A stretch of 14,721 nucleotides of DNA from JACCRE01 sp049790855 (GTDB lineage: Bacteria; Planctomycetota; Planctomycetia; Planctomycetales; Planctomycetaceae), in the NCBI GenBank assembly GCA_049790855.1, contig JBAQZJ010000400.1, positions 1 to 14,721 on the forward strand. Reading direction: 5' to 3'. The position numbers were made by a program, and so were the translations under genes. Positions 1 to 7,780 of this stretch are shown here, in pieces (position 1 is the stretch's first letter; every line of letters starts with the position of its first letter). The notes beneath the pieces were generated by a model. The model was not told the DNA's origin and searched no databases. It worked only from the letters and a program-made list of their open reading frames with translations.

Positions 1-920
1 GCAAACGCCAGGGCGGGCAACGTCAGCGTCCGAGAGGGATGCGGCAACCCCAGGGCGACCGTCGTTCCACCGCGTCGCGTCGCCCGGAACGCGGTTTCGA
101 GCACCGCGGGAACGCCGGCCGCCTCGAAGGCGACTTCGACGCCGCCATCGGTCAAATCTCGAATCGCTTCGACCCCGGCATCGGGCGAGAACGCTGCCGT
201 CGCGCCCAGATTCCGTGCCAGGCTTCGTTTCGATTCGAACGGATCAACCACGACGATCGGGTGAGCGTTCGCGGCGACGGCCCCCATCACCGCCGCCAGG
301 CCGACGCCTCCCAGCCCGAAGACGGCGACCGATTGTCCTGGTCGAACGCCGGCCGTATTGAACACGGCCCCGACGCCGGTCAACACGGCGCAGCCGAAAA
401 GAGGTGCGATCGTCAGCGGAACGTCTTTGGGAATGACGACGGCCGACTCGCGGGCGACGATCGCGTGACCGGCGAAGCCCGAGACGCCCAGGTGGTGATG
501 GATCATCGCGTCTGCGCCGTCTCGCAGCACGGCAGGCCCGTGCAACAGGTGTCCGCTGCCGTTGGCGGCTGCACCGGGAAGGCAGAGCGCCGGACGTCCC
601 GAGGCGCACTCGACGCAGGCACCGCAACTCGGAACGAACGCCAGCACGACGTGATCGCCGGCGACGACGTCGCGAACGCCCGGACCCACCTCTTCGACGA
701 CGCCGGCGGCTTCGTGTCCGAGCGCCATCGGAAGCGGGCGGAGCCGCGATCCGTCGACCACCGACAGATCCGAATGGCAGACGCCGGCCGCCGCCATGCG
801 GACCAGCAATTCGCCGGGCCGCGGCCCGGGCAACGTCACCTCTTCCAAGGTGAGCGGTCGCGACGCCGAATAGGGTCGCTCCTCCGTCACGCGCCGAAGC
901 ACCGCGGCGATCGTTTTCAT
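1..920 (-). CDS. Zinc-dependent alcohol dehydrogenase (MDR family), C-terminus cut by window edge
   Basis: Predicted cytosolic NAD-dependent alcohol dehydrogenase of the medium-chain (MDR) superfamily. About 306 residues are present and the last 60-70 of a usual ~370 lie outside the window. Seen: catalytic-zinc ligands Cys48 (VCHSDLS) and His69 in GHE (69-71 region), then Cys177 (GCAVLTG). Structural-zinc cysteines 99, 102, 105 and 113 have the classic C-x2-C-x2-C-x7-C spacing. The Rossmann motif GLGGVG is at 202-207, and Asp226 at the end of the next strand favours NAD over NADP. The Cys177 context resembles class III (formaldehyde/thiol-conjugate) and aryl-alcohol dehydrogenases, but the exact substrate cannot be read. 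The ATG overlaps the stop codon of the upstream ceramidase-like gene (ATGA, 917-920), so the two are probably translationally coupled and share a transcript. Family confidence is high; specificity is unknown. Confidence 0.93.
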   Translation of the reverse strand, partial: MKTIAAVLRRVTEERPYSASRPLTLEEVTLPGPRPGELLVRMAAAGVCHSDLSVVDGSRLRPLPMALGHEAAGVVEEVGPGVRDVVAGDHVVLAFVPSCGACVECASGRPALCLPGAAANGSGHLLHGPAVLRDGADAMIHHHLGVSGFAGHAIVARESAVVIPKDVPLTIAPLFGCAVLTGVGAVFNTAGVRPGQSVAVFGLGGVGLAAVMGAVAANAHPIVVVDPFESKRSLARNLGATAAFSPDAGVEAIRDLTDGGVEVAFEAAGVPAVLETAFRATRRGGTTVALGLPHPSRTLTLPALAF

Positions 921-3115
921 GGCCTTGTCGCCTCGTGGATTTTCTTCATCCGCGCTTCACCGAGCATTTCGGCGGTCAGTCGTCCTCGTTTGACGGCATC
1001 GAGCGCCAGTTGCATCCGGTCGACGTCTCGAACCAGCGCGTCGAGCGCGAAATTGCGATTGGAGTTGTTCAGCGTATCGAGCGATTGCAGCAATAGCCGA
1101 ACGGCCTCGTCGTTCCGAACGTCGGACAGGCCGCTGACCGCTCCCTGTTGAAGTTCGCGGTTCTTGTCGGCGAGGTATCGCGTAAGGATCGGACGGGCGG
1201 TCTGCCAGTCGTCGAGCGCCACCATCCGCAGGGCGTCGTAGCGCGTTCCCGAGCCGACCGATTCATCGTCTGCCATCTCCGCGGCCTGTGTAAGGGCCGT
1301 CTCCCAGCGGGAACGCAGATCAGGATTTTGTTCGAGAAGCAGCTTGACGCGTTCGGCAGGCCAGTCGGACGCGAGCCCGATGCCGTTGATGACGCCGCCT
1401 CCGATGACGACCGCCTGCCATTCCCGCAACGGTTCGTCGGCGTTCGGCAACGCAACGTTCAGAATCGCGGCAAGCTCGGCGAGGTCATTCCGTTTTCCCG
1501 CCGCGACGGTCACCCGCCAGATCCACGGAATCCGGCGTCGTTCTTCGGCCGACTTCGGTTCGAGGTCGGCAACCAGTCGAGCGAGAAGTGCCGCGGAGTC
1601 GTTCGTGTGCTTCGCGATGAGTTCCTCGCGTTGCGCTGCCGGAACAGCGTCGTCGAGGATTGCGGCAGCGACCGCGGCGAGGTCGCCGTGCGCGGTTTCG
1701 TCGGCTTGTGCGCAGAACGCCGGGCCGAGCTGGCGCTTCACCTCATCGACAAGCACCTCTTCCAGGCCTGGCTCGAACGGGCCGGGCAGATCGTAGTAGA
1801 TCATGGCCCCGCCGCCTTCGTAACGACCTTCGCGAAGAATTCGTTCCGAGGGAATATAACAGGGCACTGCATTGGAATAGCCGCTGATCCATAGTCGGTC
1901 GCCGTCGCACACTTCTCTCAGGCGAAGTGCGTAATCGACGACGACCTCGCCGCCGAGAAAGACCATGGCCAGTTTGTCGCCCCAGACCCAGGACTGCACC
2001 GGCAGGTCGACGCGATCGGCAAGCGGCTCGCCGCGGTCGAGTCGAGCCAGCTGCAGGCGGGCATGCCGTCCGACGGCGTCCTGCTGTCCGGTGAGAGTCT
2101 TCCAATGATCAGCCGCTGGCGGTTCGGCAAGATCGAGCTTCACCTGCCGGTACCGAGTTCGAAGCTTTCCTGCGACCGGCACGAGCGGCCGGGCGAGAAC
2201 ACGTCGCACTTCGTCAGCCAGTGCAAGCCCGTGCCGGCGGGCGAAATCGATGCCGGTGCGCGGAGCGGGATTCTGGTCGGCGCCGCAGCCGATCGTCACC
2301 AGCGCGACGCAATCGGGATGACCGGCCTCGAGCGCCAAAGCCGCATAGCCGGCCCAGTCGGGCGAAACGCGATTGAAATCACCGCCCAACGTGGTGCAAT
2401 GACAGGCGTAATTCGCCACCACCGCTTTGAGTGACCCATCGGCCCGGTGAACGGCGAGAACGGGAACCGAGTGGTCGGTCGGACCGCCGTTCGTCCGGCG
2501 GTTCGTCGCGAACGCGACCGCGCCCTGTCCCCAGGACACGCGGCACTCCTCTCGATTCGCCAGCGCCGTCCCGGCGACTTCGACACAGCGCTCGATGAAC
2601 CGGTCGGTGTAACGGTCGATTCGTTTCGCGTGCTCGGCCGGAATCTCCTCGCCAAACATGTTCGGAATCGTGCCGCGAAGCATCGGCGTCGTATGCGAGT
2701 GCGAGACGTTGATCGTTACCTGGTCGCGAGGCACGTCGTGTGCCGCTTCGATCTTTCCCGCGATCGCATCGCGAATCGCCTGCGAAAGGATGCACGAATC
2801 GACAGTCATCAGGATCGCCGGCTGAGCCGTGTCGTCGCCGATCGCAATCGCTTTCGCCGAAAGCGGATCTTCGACGCCCTCCGACTCCGTCTTACGCACC
2901 GCGTAACCGGCAAGACGGACTGGCCCCTGGGGAGTGATATCGATCGACGCCGCGCCGACCGAATAGACTTCGCCCATCGCATCGGACGCCAAGTCTTTCA
3001 CTCCAGCGTCGTCACCGGCCGTCGCCCCGACAGGAATCGCAGTCAGTAAGAGGACCGCCAGCAAATTCCATACTGGACGAGCGGCTCGGGTCGACGGCGT
3101 CGTGTCGCACGGCAT
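917..3115 (-). CDS. Secreted neutral ceramidase-fold protein with C-terminal HEAT-like region
   Basis: Predicted exported protein of 732 residues related to the N-terminal domain of neutral/alkaline non-lysosomal ceramidases. Starting at the ATG at 3115 gives a signal peptide (residues 1-34, hydrophobic core LLAVLLLTAIPVGA) and places a GAGAG purine stretch about 8 nt upstream; an in-frame ATG at 3238 would bury the signal. Seen: a core beginning near AASIDITP (~56-62), candidate zinc histidines in NVSHSHTTP (His139, His141) and YACHCTT (His239), and a GCGADQNP stretch near 277-284. In characterised ceramidases the corresponding region is GDVSPN, whose Ser is the nucleophile; no Ser is visible here, so ceramide hydrolysis is doubtful. 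The last ~110 residues are helical and look like HEAT/PBS repeats. It is divergent from the DUF1549/1553 gene and overlaps the dehydrogenase. The fold call is good; the substrate is unknown. Confidence 0.85.
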   Translation of the reverse strand: MPCDTTPSTRAARPVWNLLAVLLLTAIPVGATAGDDAGVKDLASDAMGEVYSVGAASIDITPQGPVRLAGYAVRKTESEGVEDPLSAKAIAIGDDTAQPAILMTVDSCILSQAIRDAIAGKIEAAHDVPRDQVTINVSHSHTTPMLRGTIPNMFGEEIPAEHAKRIDRYTDRFIERCVEVAGTALANREECRVSWGQGAVAFATNRRTNGGPTDHSVPVLAVHRADGSLKAVVANYACHCTTLGGDFNRVSPDWAGYAALALEAGHPDCVALVTIGCGADQNPAPRTGIDFARRHGLALADEVRRVLARPLVPVAGKLRTRYRQVKLDLAEPPAADHWKTLTGQQDAVGRHARLQLARLDRGEPLADRVDLPVQSWVWGDKLAMVFLGGEVVVDYALRLREVCDGDRLWISGYSNAVPCYIPSERILREGRYEGGGAMIYYDLPGPFEPGLEEVLVDEVKRQLGPAFCAQADETAHGDLAAVAAAILDDAVPAAQREELIAKHTNDSAALLARLVADLEPKSAEERRRIPWIWRVTVAAGKRNDLAELAAILNVALPNADEPLREWQAVVIGGGVINGIGLASDWPAERVKLLLEQNPDLRSRWETALTQAAEMADDESVGSGTRYDALRMVALDDWQTARPILTRYLADKNRELQQGAVSGLSDVRNDEAVRLLLQSLDTLNNSNRNFALDALVRDVDRMQLALDAVKRGRLTAEMLGEARMKKIHEATRP

Positions 3116-3152
3116 GGCAATCGCTCTCGCATCGAGGGTAGGAGTCGTGCCG

Positions 3153-3158
3153 ATTCTA
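3153..3158 (-). promoter_or_regulatory. Possible -10 element for the ceramidase-like/dehydrogenase operon
   Basis: Read on the minus strand this is TAGAAT, five of six matches to the sigma-70 -10 consensus. It would start a transcript about 30 nt before the ATG at 3115, which fits the chosen start and the GAGAG-type ribosome-binding site. No good -35 element sits at the normal spacing: the nearest TTGTCG is 20 bp away, which is too far. Planctomycete promoters are poorly characterised, so this is only a candidate. Confidence 0.3.
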
Positions 3159-3229
3159 GGAAGACGCACTCTGGCCCGCGACAATCTCGGGAACATCGAA
3201 ATAGACTGCCCTCCGGCCCAAGGGCACAG

Positions 3230-3257
3230 TTGCATCACAAGCCGCTGATGCGATACT
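3230..3257 (+). promoter_or_regulatory. Possible promoter for the PSCyt1/DUF1549/DUF1553-DUF1501 pair
   Basis: TTGCAT (3230-3235) and GATACT (3252-3257) are separated by 16 bp and are a modest match to a sigma-70 promoter. A transcript from here would have a leader of roughly 90 nt before the ATG at 3356. It lies in the divergent spacer shared with the ceramidase-like gene, so one regulator could act on both directions. This is a pattern match only. Confidence 0.3.
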
Positions 3258-3355
3258 CTTTCTGTTGGCGTTTGTGGGTCATCGTCGAGACGGTCGGCCT
3301 GTTGGATGGCGCGGTGCCTGAAGAGGTCGGTTCTCGGTTCCAGCAGGGTTCATCG

Positions 3356-5773
3356 ATGCGCGGAACTCGGTTCACCCATGTCTGGCTGTCGATCGCATTT
3401 GCGCTGGCCGTCGGGCCGGTCGCAACGGCCGAGGAACCGGACGCCGAGGCGTTGAAGTTCTTCGAAACGTCGGTCCGGCCTATCCTTGCCACGCACTGTT
3501 TAGAGTGTCATGGACCAGATCAGCAATGGGGCGGACTGCGGCTGGACTCGCGAGAAGCCGTGCTGAAAGGCGGCGAGAACGGTCCCGCGATCATCGTCGG
3601 CAAGCCGGAAGAGAGCCTGCTGATCGAGGCCGTCCGCCAAGATCCGCTCGGCTTGTCGATGCCGCCGGAGGACAAGCTTTCCGACCGACAAATCGCCGAC
3701 CTGGTGAAATGGATCGCGGGCGGAGCGATTTTTCCGGTCACGGATCCGACCGTCACGTCTGATGATCGCTTGGACCACTGGGCGTTTCAGCCGATGACCG
3801 ATCCTGCTGTTCCCTCCGTTCACGATACGGCATGGCCTCGGAACAGCCTCGACTGCTTTATCCTCGCCAAGCTGGAGTCCACCGGCCTGAAGCCGGCCAA
3901 ACCTGCCGACAAGCGCATCCTTTTGCGGCGAGTGACGTTCGACCTGACGGGCTTGCCGCCGACGCCCGCCGAGGTCGAGTCGTTCGTCACCGATGACCGG
4001 CCCGACGCCGACGAACGGCTTATCGATCGATTGCTGGCTTCTCCCGCTTACGGCGAGCGGTGGGGCCGCCACTGGCTCGACGTCGCCCGCTACGCCGACA
4101 GCAACGGACTCGATGAGAACATCGCGCACGGCAATGCCTGGCGTTACCGCGACTATGTCGTCGCCGCGTTCAACGCCGACACGCCCTACGATCGCTTCGT
4201 CACGGAACAGATCGCCGGCGATCTGCTCGAAGCCTCTGGCGAAGCCGATCGTCGCGAGAATCTCACGGCGACCGGGTTTCTCGTCCTCGGCCCCAAGGTG
4301 CTGGCGGAAGTCGACAAGACGAAGATGGAGATGGACATCATCGACGAGCAGCTCGACACGCTCGGTCGATCGATGCTCGGCCTGACGTTCGGTTGCGCCC
4401 GGTGCCACGATCACAAGTTCGATCCGATCACCGCGGCCGACTATTACGCTCTGGCCGGAATCTTCAAAAGCACGACGACGATGGAGTCGTTCAAGACGAT
4501 CGCCCGCTGGAACGAGAACGTCTTGCCGTGCGACGAGTCCCGCTCGTTGAAGGAAGCGTACGAGACGACGCTGGCTCATGCGAAAGGCGCCATCGAACTG
4601 CTGCTGACGCAGGCCGACGCCAGCCTCGCCATGACCGGCGGCGACGTCGCCAAGACGCCGAAAGAGCGGGAAGCGCAGTATCCCAAAGAAACGCAGGCCG
4701 AACTGAAAAAACTTCGCGACGCACTGGCGGCCGTCGAGAAAGCCCCCCCGGAATACCCTGCCGCGATGGGAGTCGCCGAAGGAGCGGTGACGGACGTCGC
4801 CATCCATCTGCGCGGCAGTCACCTCAAACTGGGCGAGATCGTCCCCCGCCGCGTTCCCGAAGTCTTTGCAGAGCCGTCCGCCCCGGCCTTTCCCGAGGAT
4901 CACAGCGGTCGCCTCGTCTTTGCGAGATGGATGACGGACGCCGAGCATCCGCTGACGAGTCGCGTGATCGTCAACCGAGTCTGGCGATGGCATTTCGGGC
5001 AGGGTCTCGTGCGCACGCCCGACAATTTCGGCCTGCTCGGCGAAGAACCGACTCATCCCGAACTGCTCGACTGGCTGGCCCGGCGATTCGTCGACGGCGG
5101 CTGGTCGATCAAGCAATTGCATCGCGACGTCCTGCTGTCGAGCACCTATCGGCAGTCGGATCGACCGGAACCCGGCGTCGTCGAACGCGATCCGGGAAAC
5201 CGCCTCTACAGCCGCATGAACGTCCGACGGCTCGAAGCCGAAGAGGTTCGCGATTCGCTGCTGGCGACAAGCGAGCGACTCGATCGCGAGGTCGGCGGTT
5301 CGCTGCTGAACGTCAAGAACCGCGCGTTCTTCTTCGATCACACCTCGATCGACAAGACGGAGTACGACACGCCGCGGCGGTCGCTCTATCTGCCGATCGT
5401 GCGGAACAACCTCTATAACGTATTAAGCCTGCTCGATTACCCCGCTCCGGCCGTGTCGCGCGGCGACCGGCCGACGACGACCGTCGCCCCGCAGGCGCTG
5501 CTGATGATGAACAGCCGGCTCGTCACCGACGCCGCGGCTTCACTCGAACGGCGAATTGCCGGCGAGGCCGGTTCGAGTGACGAGTCGAAGATGGAACGGC
5601 TCTACCTGATCGCCTATGGCCGCGCACCGACCGCAGAGGAGCTTGCCGAAAACCTCGCGTACCTCGACGCGATCGCCCCCTTGCTCGATTCCCAGACAGA
5701 GGCCCGACGGCAGGCGTGGTCGAGCCTGTGCCAGACGGTGTTGTCGTCAAACGAGTTCGTCTACGTGCGGTGA
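3356..5773 (+). CDS. Secreted planctomycete cytochrome protein, PSCyt1-DUF1549-DUF1553
   Basis: Predicted exported c-type-haem protein of 805 residues with the planctomycete-specific order PSCyt1, DUF1549 (PSCyt2), DUF1553 (PSD1). The ATG at 3356 is chosen because it directly precedes a signal peptide (hydrophobic stretch ~8-24 ending ATAEE); an in-frame start at 3230 adds 42 residues without family resemblance. Seen: haem-binding CLECH (Cys48, Cys51, His52) with a likely axial Met in LSMPPED near 102; DUF1549 from about 140 to 350 ending in a second CARCH motif (Cys347, Cys350, His351) within the usual CARCHDHKFDP; a charged helical linker about 400-480; and DUF1553 from about 520 to the end (RVWRWHFGQG, TPDNFG). 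Usual members are roughly 800-1100 residues, so this one is compact but complete. It precedes a DUF1501 gene by 77 bp, the standard pairing. The biochemical role is unproven; periplasmic redox or glycan metabolism has been suggested for the family. Confidence 0.95.
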   Translation: MRGTRFTHVWLSIAFALAVGPVATAEEPDAEALKFFETSVRPILATHCLECHGPDQQWGGLRLDSREAVLKGGENGPAIIVGKPEESLLIEAVRQDPLGLSMPPEDKLSDRQIADLVKWIAGGAIFPVTDPTVTSDDRLDHWAFQPMTDPAVPSVHDTAWPRNSLDCFILAKLESTGLKPAKPADKRILLRRVTFDLTGLPPTPAEVESFVTDDRPDADERLIDRLLASPAYGERWGRHWLDVARYADSNGLDENIAHGNAWRYRDYVVAAFNADTPYDRFVTEQIAGDLLEASGEADRRENLTATGFLVLGPKVLAEVDKTKMEMDIIDEQLDTLGRSMLGLTFGCARCHDHKFDPITAADYYALAGIFKSTTTMESFKTIARWNENVLPCDESRSLKEAYETTLAHAKGAIELLLTQADASLAMTGGDVAKTPKEREAQYPKETQAELKKLRDALAAVEKAPPEYPAAMGVAEGAVTDVAIHLRGSHLKLGEIVPRRVPEVFAEPSAPAFPEDHSGRLVFARWMTDAEHPLTSRVIVNRVWRWHFGQGLVRTPDNFGLLGEEPTHPELLDWLARRFVDGGWSIKQLHRDVLLSSTYRQSDRPEPGVVERDPGNRLYSRMNVRRLEAEEVRDSLLATSERLDREVGGSLLNVKNRAFFFDHTSIDKTEYDTPRRSLYLPIVRNNLYNVLSLLDYPAPAVSRGDRPTTTVAPQALLMMNSRLVTDAAASLERRIAGEAGSSDESKMERLYLIAYGRAPTAEELAENLAYLDAIAPLLDSQTEARRQAWSSLCQTVLSSNEFVYVR

Positions 5774-5850
5774 CCGTTTGCGCGACGCGGTCGATTCCCC
5801 GCTCTTGACGGAGTGGGCGAGAACGCAACTGTTTGCTCAAGGCAGTCACC

Positions 5851-7260
5851 ATGAATCCTCCCGCCGTTTCCCGCCGTGAACTTCTCCGTCGCACGGCGGT
5901 CGGTTTCGGGTCGCTGGCCCTGGCGTCGCTGCTGGCCGATGAGGCGAGCGCGTCGACTTCGCTCGGGCCGCTCGCCCCGAAGGCTCCGCTGTTTCCGGCG
6001 CGGGCCAAGCGGGTCATCTTCCTGTTCATGAAAGGCGGCCCGTCGCACGTCGACACGTTCGACCCCAAGCCGCTGCTCGATCGCGACGACGGCAAGCCGC
6101 TGCCGTTCGACAAGCCGCGCGTTCAGTTCGCACCGACCGGCAACCTGCTCAAGTCGCCCTGGAAGTTCCATCGCTCCGGTGAGAGCGGACTGCCGGTCAG
6201 CGATCTGTTTCCGCACGTCGCAGGCTGCGCCGACGACCTGTGCATGATTCATTCGCTGCATGGCACGAACGCGGCCCACGGCGGAGCGCTGCTCAAGCTG
6301 CACACCGGCAGCGACACGTTCGTGCGGCCGAGCGTCGGTTCGTGGGTGACCTACGGGCTGGGCACCGAGAACCAGAATCTGCCGGCGTTCATCACCATTT
6401 GCCCGACGCTGGCGCACGGCGGCGTCAACAACTGGGGTTCCGCGTTTCTGCCGGCCGCCTTCCAGGGAACGCCCATCGGCGACGCGAGCGTGCCGTCGAA
6501 CAAAGCCCGCGTTCGCTACATCGACAACACGCAGTTCTCGACGGCGGCCCAGCGGCTGCAGCTCGACCGGCTGCGCGAGATGAATCGCGAGCACCTCGCC
6601 CGCAGTGGCCCCGAGGCCTCGCTCGAAGCCCGCATCGAAAGTTTCGAGCTGGCCTTCCGCATGCAGACCGAGATGCCCGAGGTCGAAGATCTGTCGAACG
6701 AATCGGCGGCGACGCAGTCGCTGTACGGCATGGACGACCCGATGACGGCGAACTTCGGCCGGATGTGCCTGCTCGCCCGCCGCTTCGCCGAGCACGGCGT
6801 CCGCTTCATTCAGGTCACGCACAGCGACTCGAAGGTGCAGTGGGACCAGCACGGCGACCTGAAAGACGGGCACGAGAAGAACGCCCGCGAGGTCGACAAG
6901 CCGATCGCCGGGCTGCTCGCCGACCTCAAAGCCCGCGGGCTGCTCGAAGACACGCTCGTCTGGTGGGGCGGCGAGTTCGGCCGCACGCCGACCGCCCAGG
7001 GCGGCAACGGCCGCGACCACAACCCCGAAGGCTTCACGCACTGGCTCGCCGGCGGCGGCGTGAAAGGCGGCCACCGGCACGGCGCCACCGACGACTACGG
7101 CTACTACGCCGTCGAGAACAAGGTCCACATGCACGACATGCATGCGACCCTGCTGCACCTGTTAGGCCTCGACCACGAACGCCTCACCTACCGCTACGCC
7201 GGCCGCGATTTCCGCCTGACAGACGTACACGGGCGGATCGTGGAAGACATCTTCGCGTGA
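5851..7260 (+). CDS. Tat-exported DUF1501 protein (alkaline-phosphatase/sulfatase-like fold)
   Basis: Predicted exported protein of 469 residues. The ATG at 5851 is preferred over an in-frame TTG at 5833 because it sets a compact Tat leader: SRRELLRR (7-14) followed by a weakly hydrophobic stretch GFGSLALASLLA and an alanine-rich cleavage region. Family signatures visible in order: FLFMKGGPSHVDTFDPKP near 58-75, HSLHGTNAAHGG near 136-147, WDQHGD near 331, the WWGGEFGRTP block near 371-380, and GRDHNP shortly after. These Asp/His positions resemble the metal site of alkaline-phosphatase superfamily enzymes. It lies 77 bp downstream of the DUF1549/1553 cytochrome gene and is probably co-transcribed; such pairs are typical of Planctomycetes and the products are assumed to act together in the periplasm. 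The true reaction is not established. Confidence 0.95.
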   Translation: MNPPAVSRRELLRRTAVGFGSLALASLLADEASASTSLGPLAPKAPLFPARAKRVIFLFMKGGPSHVDTFDPKPLLDRDDGKPLPFDKPRVQFAPTGNLLKSPWKFHRSGESGLPVSDLFPHVAGCADDLCMIHSLHGTNAAHGGALLKLHTGSDTFVRPSVGSWVTYGLGTENQNLPAFITICPTLAHGGVNNWGSAFLPAAFQGTPIGDASVPSNKARVRYIDNTQFSTAAQRLQLDRLREMNREHLARSGPEASLEARIESFELAFRMQTEMPEVEDLSNESAATQSLYGMDDPMTANFGRMCLLARRFAEHGVRFIQVTHSDSKVQWDQHGDLKDGHEKNAREVDKPIAGLLADLKARGLLEDTLVWWGGEFGRTPTAQGGNGRDHNPEGFTHWLAGGGVKGGHRHGATDDYGYYAVENKVHMHDMHATLLHLLGLDHERLTYRYAGRDFRLTDVHGRIVEDIFA

Positions 7261-7275
7261 TGTGGCGCTGGGTGG

Positions 7276-7424
7276 CCCAGCCAGACCTGGCTGGGTGACG
7301 AAGTCACAAGATGACTCACCATCCACGTACGAGCCAGAATAACGGTCGCGCGACAGTTCCTCTCGCACGATGGCGCATCGTGTTGCTCACGCAACCCGGC
7401 CAGTCCTGAACGGACTGGCCGGGT
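7276..7424. repeat. Train of perfect palindromes in the convergent spacer
   Basis: Six or more inverted repeats follow one another in ~150 bp. CCCAGCCAG / CTGGCTGGG, 2-nt centre (7276-7295). GTGAC-GAA-GTCAC (7295-7307), in competition with AGTCA / TGACT (7302-7316). The uninterrupted 10-bp palindrome GTCGCGCGAC (7345-7354). CACGATG-GCG-CATCGTG (7366-7382). GTTGC-TCAC-GCAAC (7382-7395). The longest pairs ACCCGGCCAGTCC with GGACTGGCCGGGT around TGAAC (7394-7424). All arms are exact. None is followed by a T-run on either strand, so they do not look like intrinsic terminators. They lie between two converging genes and abut a decayed transposase, which suggests REP-like or nested palindromic elements. 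Confidence 0.7.
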
Positions 7425-7609
7425 CAACCTGCGCGAAGCCAAGATTTTCTTTGGGTTCCACTGGTGGGCAAGCCCGAGGAGATCGCCGGTGCGGTGTAGC
7501 CCCTGACCGCCAGGATCACGAACCGCAGCCGCCGGGCCTTCACAGCATCGTGTTCCGCCCGCTCCAGCCGTTCCAACTCGACCAGCGACACATGCCCCGC
7601 CACGTCCAT
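7424..7609 (-). pseudogene. N-terminal remnant of an IS630-family transposase
   Basis: About 60 codons from the ATG at 7609, which has a strong GGGAGGT ribosome-binding site just upstream. Residues ~10-45 (LVELERLERAEHD, then ARRLRFVILAVRG, then YTAPAIS) resemble the N-terminal helix-turn-helix of IS630-type transposases, in which a run of ARR..IVLLA..G is followed by the DNA-binding helices. The similarity stops near 7480, where the sequence passes into the half palindrome and soon reaches a stop at 7424-7426. The second half of the HTH and the entire DDE catalytic domain are missing, and no continuation was found in another frame. It is therefore a dead fragment, probably left after deletion or insertion of palindromic repeats. 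The family call rests on a short stretch and is moderate. Confidence 0.5.
7458..7475. repeat. Half of a probable palindromic repeat, broken at the transposase remnant
   Basis: CCACTGGTGGGCAAGCCC would be the left arm plus turn of a palindrome of the form CCACTGGTGGG-n-CCCACCAGTGG. The right arm is cut short after CCC and continues into the IS630-like fragment instead. It resembles palindromes I associate with planctomycete intergenic regions (recollection, not a search). The break is the likely junction between the repeat and the transposase remnant. Confidence 0.35.
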
Positions 7610-7780
7610 CGCCACCTCCCGAGACCCGGAGATCGCGATATCCTGATGGGCGGAATGGGAAGCCGCAAGAGAATGCGCGCTGGTTCAAATTGGAATGCGT
7701 ATGATAGCGCCCCAAGCGAACGATCAACGAAAACGGCCGGCGAATCGCCGGCCGTTTCGCGTCATACGACGACAATTCCG
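7476..7780. other. Rest of the convergent spacer between the DUF1501 and response-regulator genes
   Basis: Apart from the transposase remnant and the terminator hairpin, this stretch carries no frame with a recognisable domain. Open frames that cross it on either strand have no homology that I recognise and are tail extensions of frames over real genes. No insertion-sequence terminal repeats or target-site duplication could be identified by eye. Confidence 0.5.
7727..7757 (-). terminator. Intrinsic terminator of the response-regulator transcript
   Basis: A 12-bp perfect stem, AAACGGCCGGCG (7731-7742) pairing with CGCCGGCCGTTT (7746-7757) around a 3-nt loop. On the minus strand the stem runs straight into TTTTCGTT, a short U-tract, 24 bp after the response-regulator stop. 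Read on the plus strand the tail is TTTCGC, so some bidirectional activity is possible, but the minus direction fits best. Confidence 0.7.

Noticed and set aside
39..1151. 370-codon plus-strand open frame over the dehydrogenase
   Set aside because: Arg/Gly/Asp-rich antisense translation; the minus frame shows all zinc and Rossmann motifs.
3115..3238. Upstream in-frame ATG giving a 773-residue ceramidase-like protein
   Set aside because: It would bury the signal peptide behind 41 extra residues; the ATG at 3115 has a better ribosome-binding site and start context.
3500..5341. 613-codon open frame on the minus strand, antisense to the DUF1549/1553 gene
   Set aside because: It mirrors the codon bias of a GC-rich gene, contains no domain or signal, and the plus frame has clear haem and family motifs across the same span.
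5761..7158. 465-codon minus-strand open frame antisense to the DUF1501 gene
   Set aside because: Val/Arg/Glu-rich translation without family features; the plus frame carries the Tat leader and DUF1501 motifs.
7276..7424. CRISPR array
   Set aside because: The inverted repeats differ from one another; there is no repeated unit with regular spacers and no cas gene.
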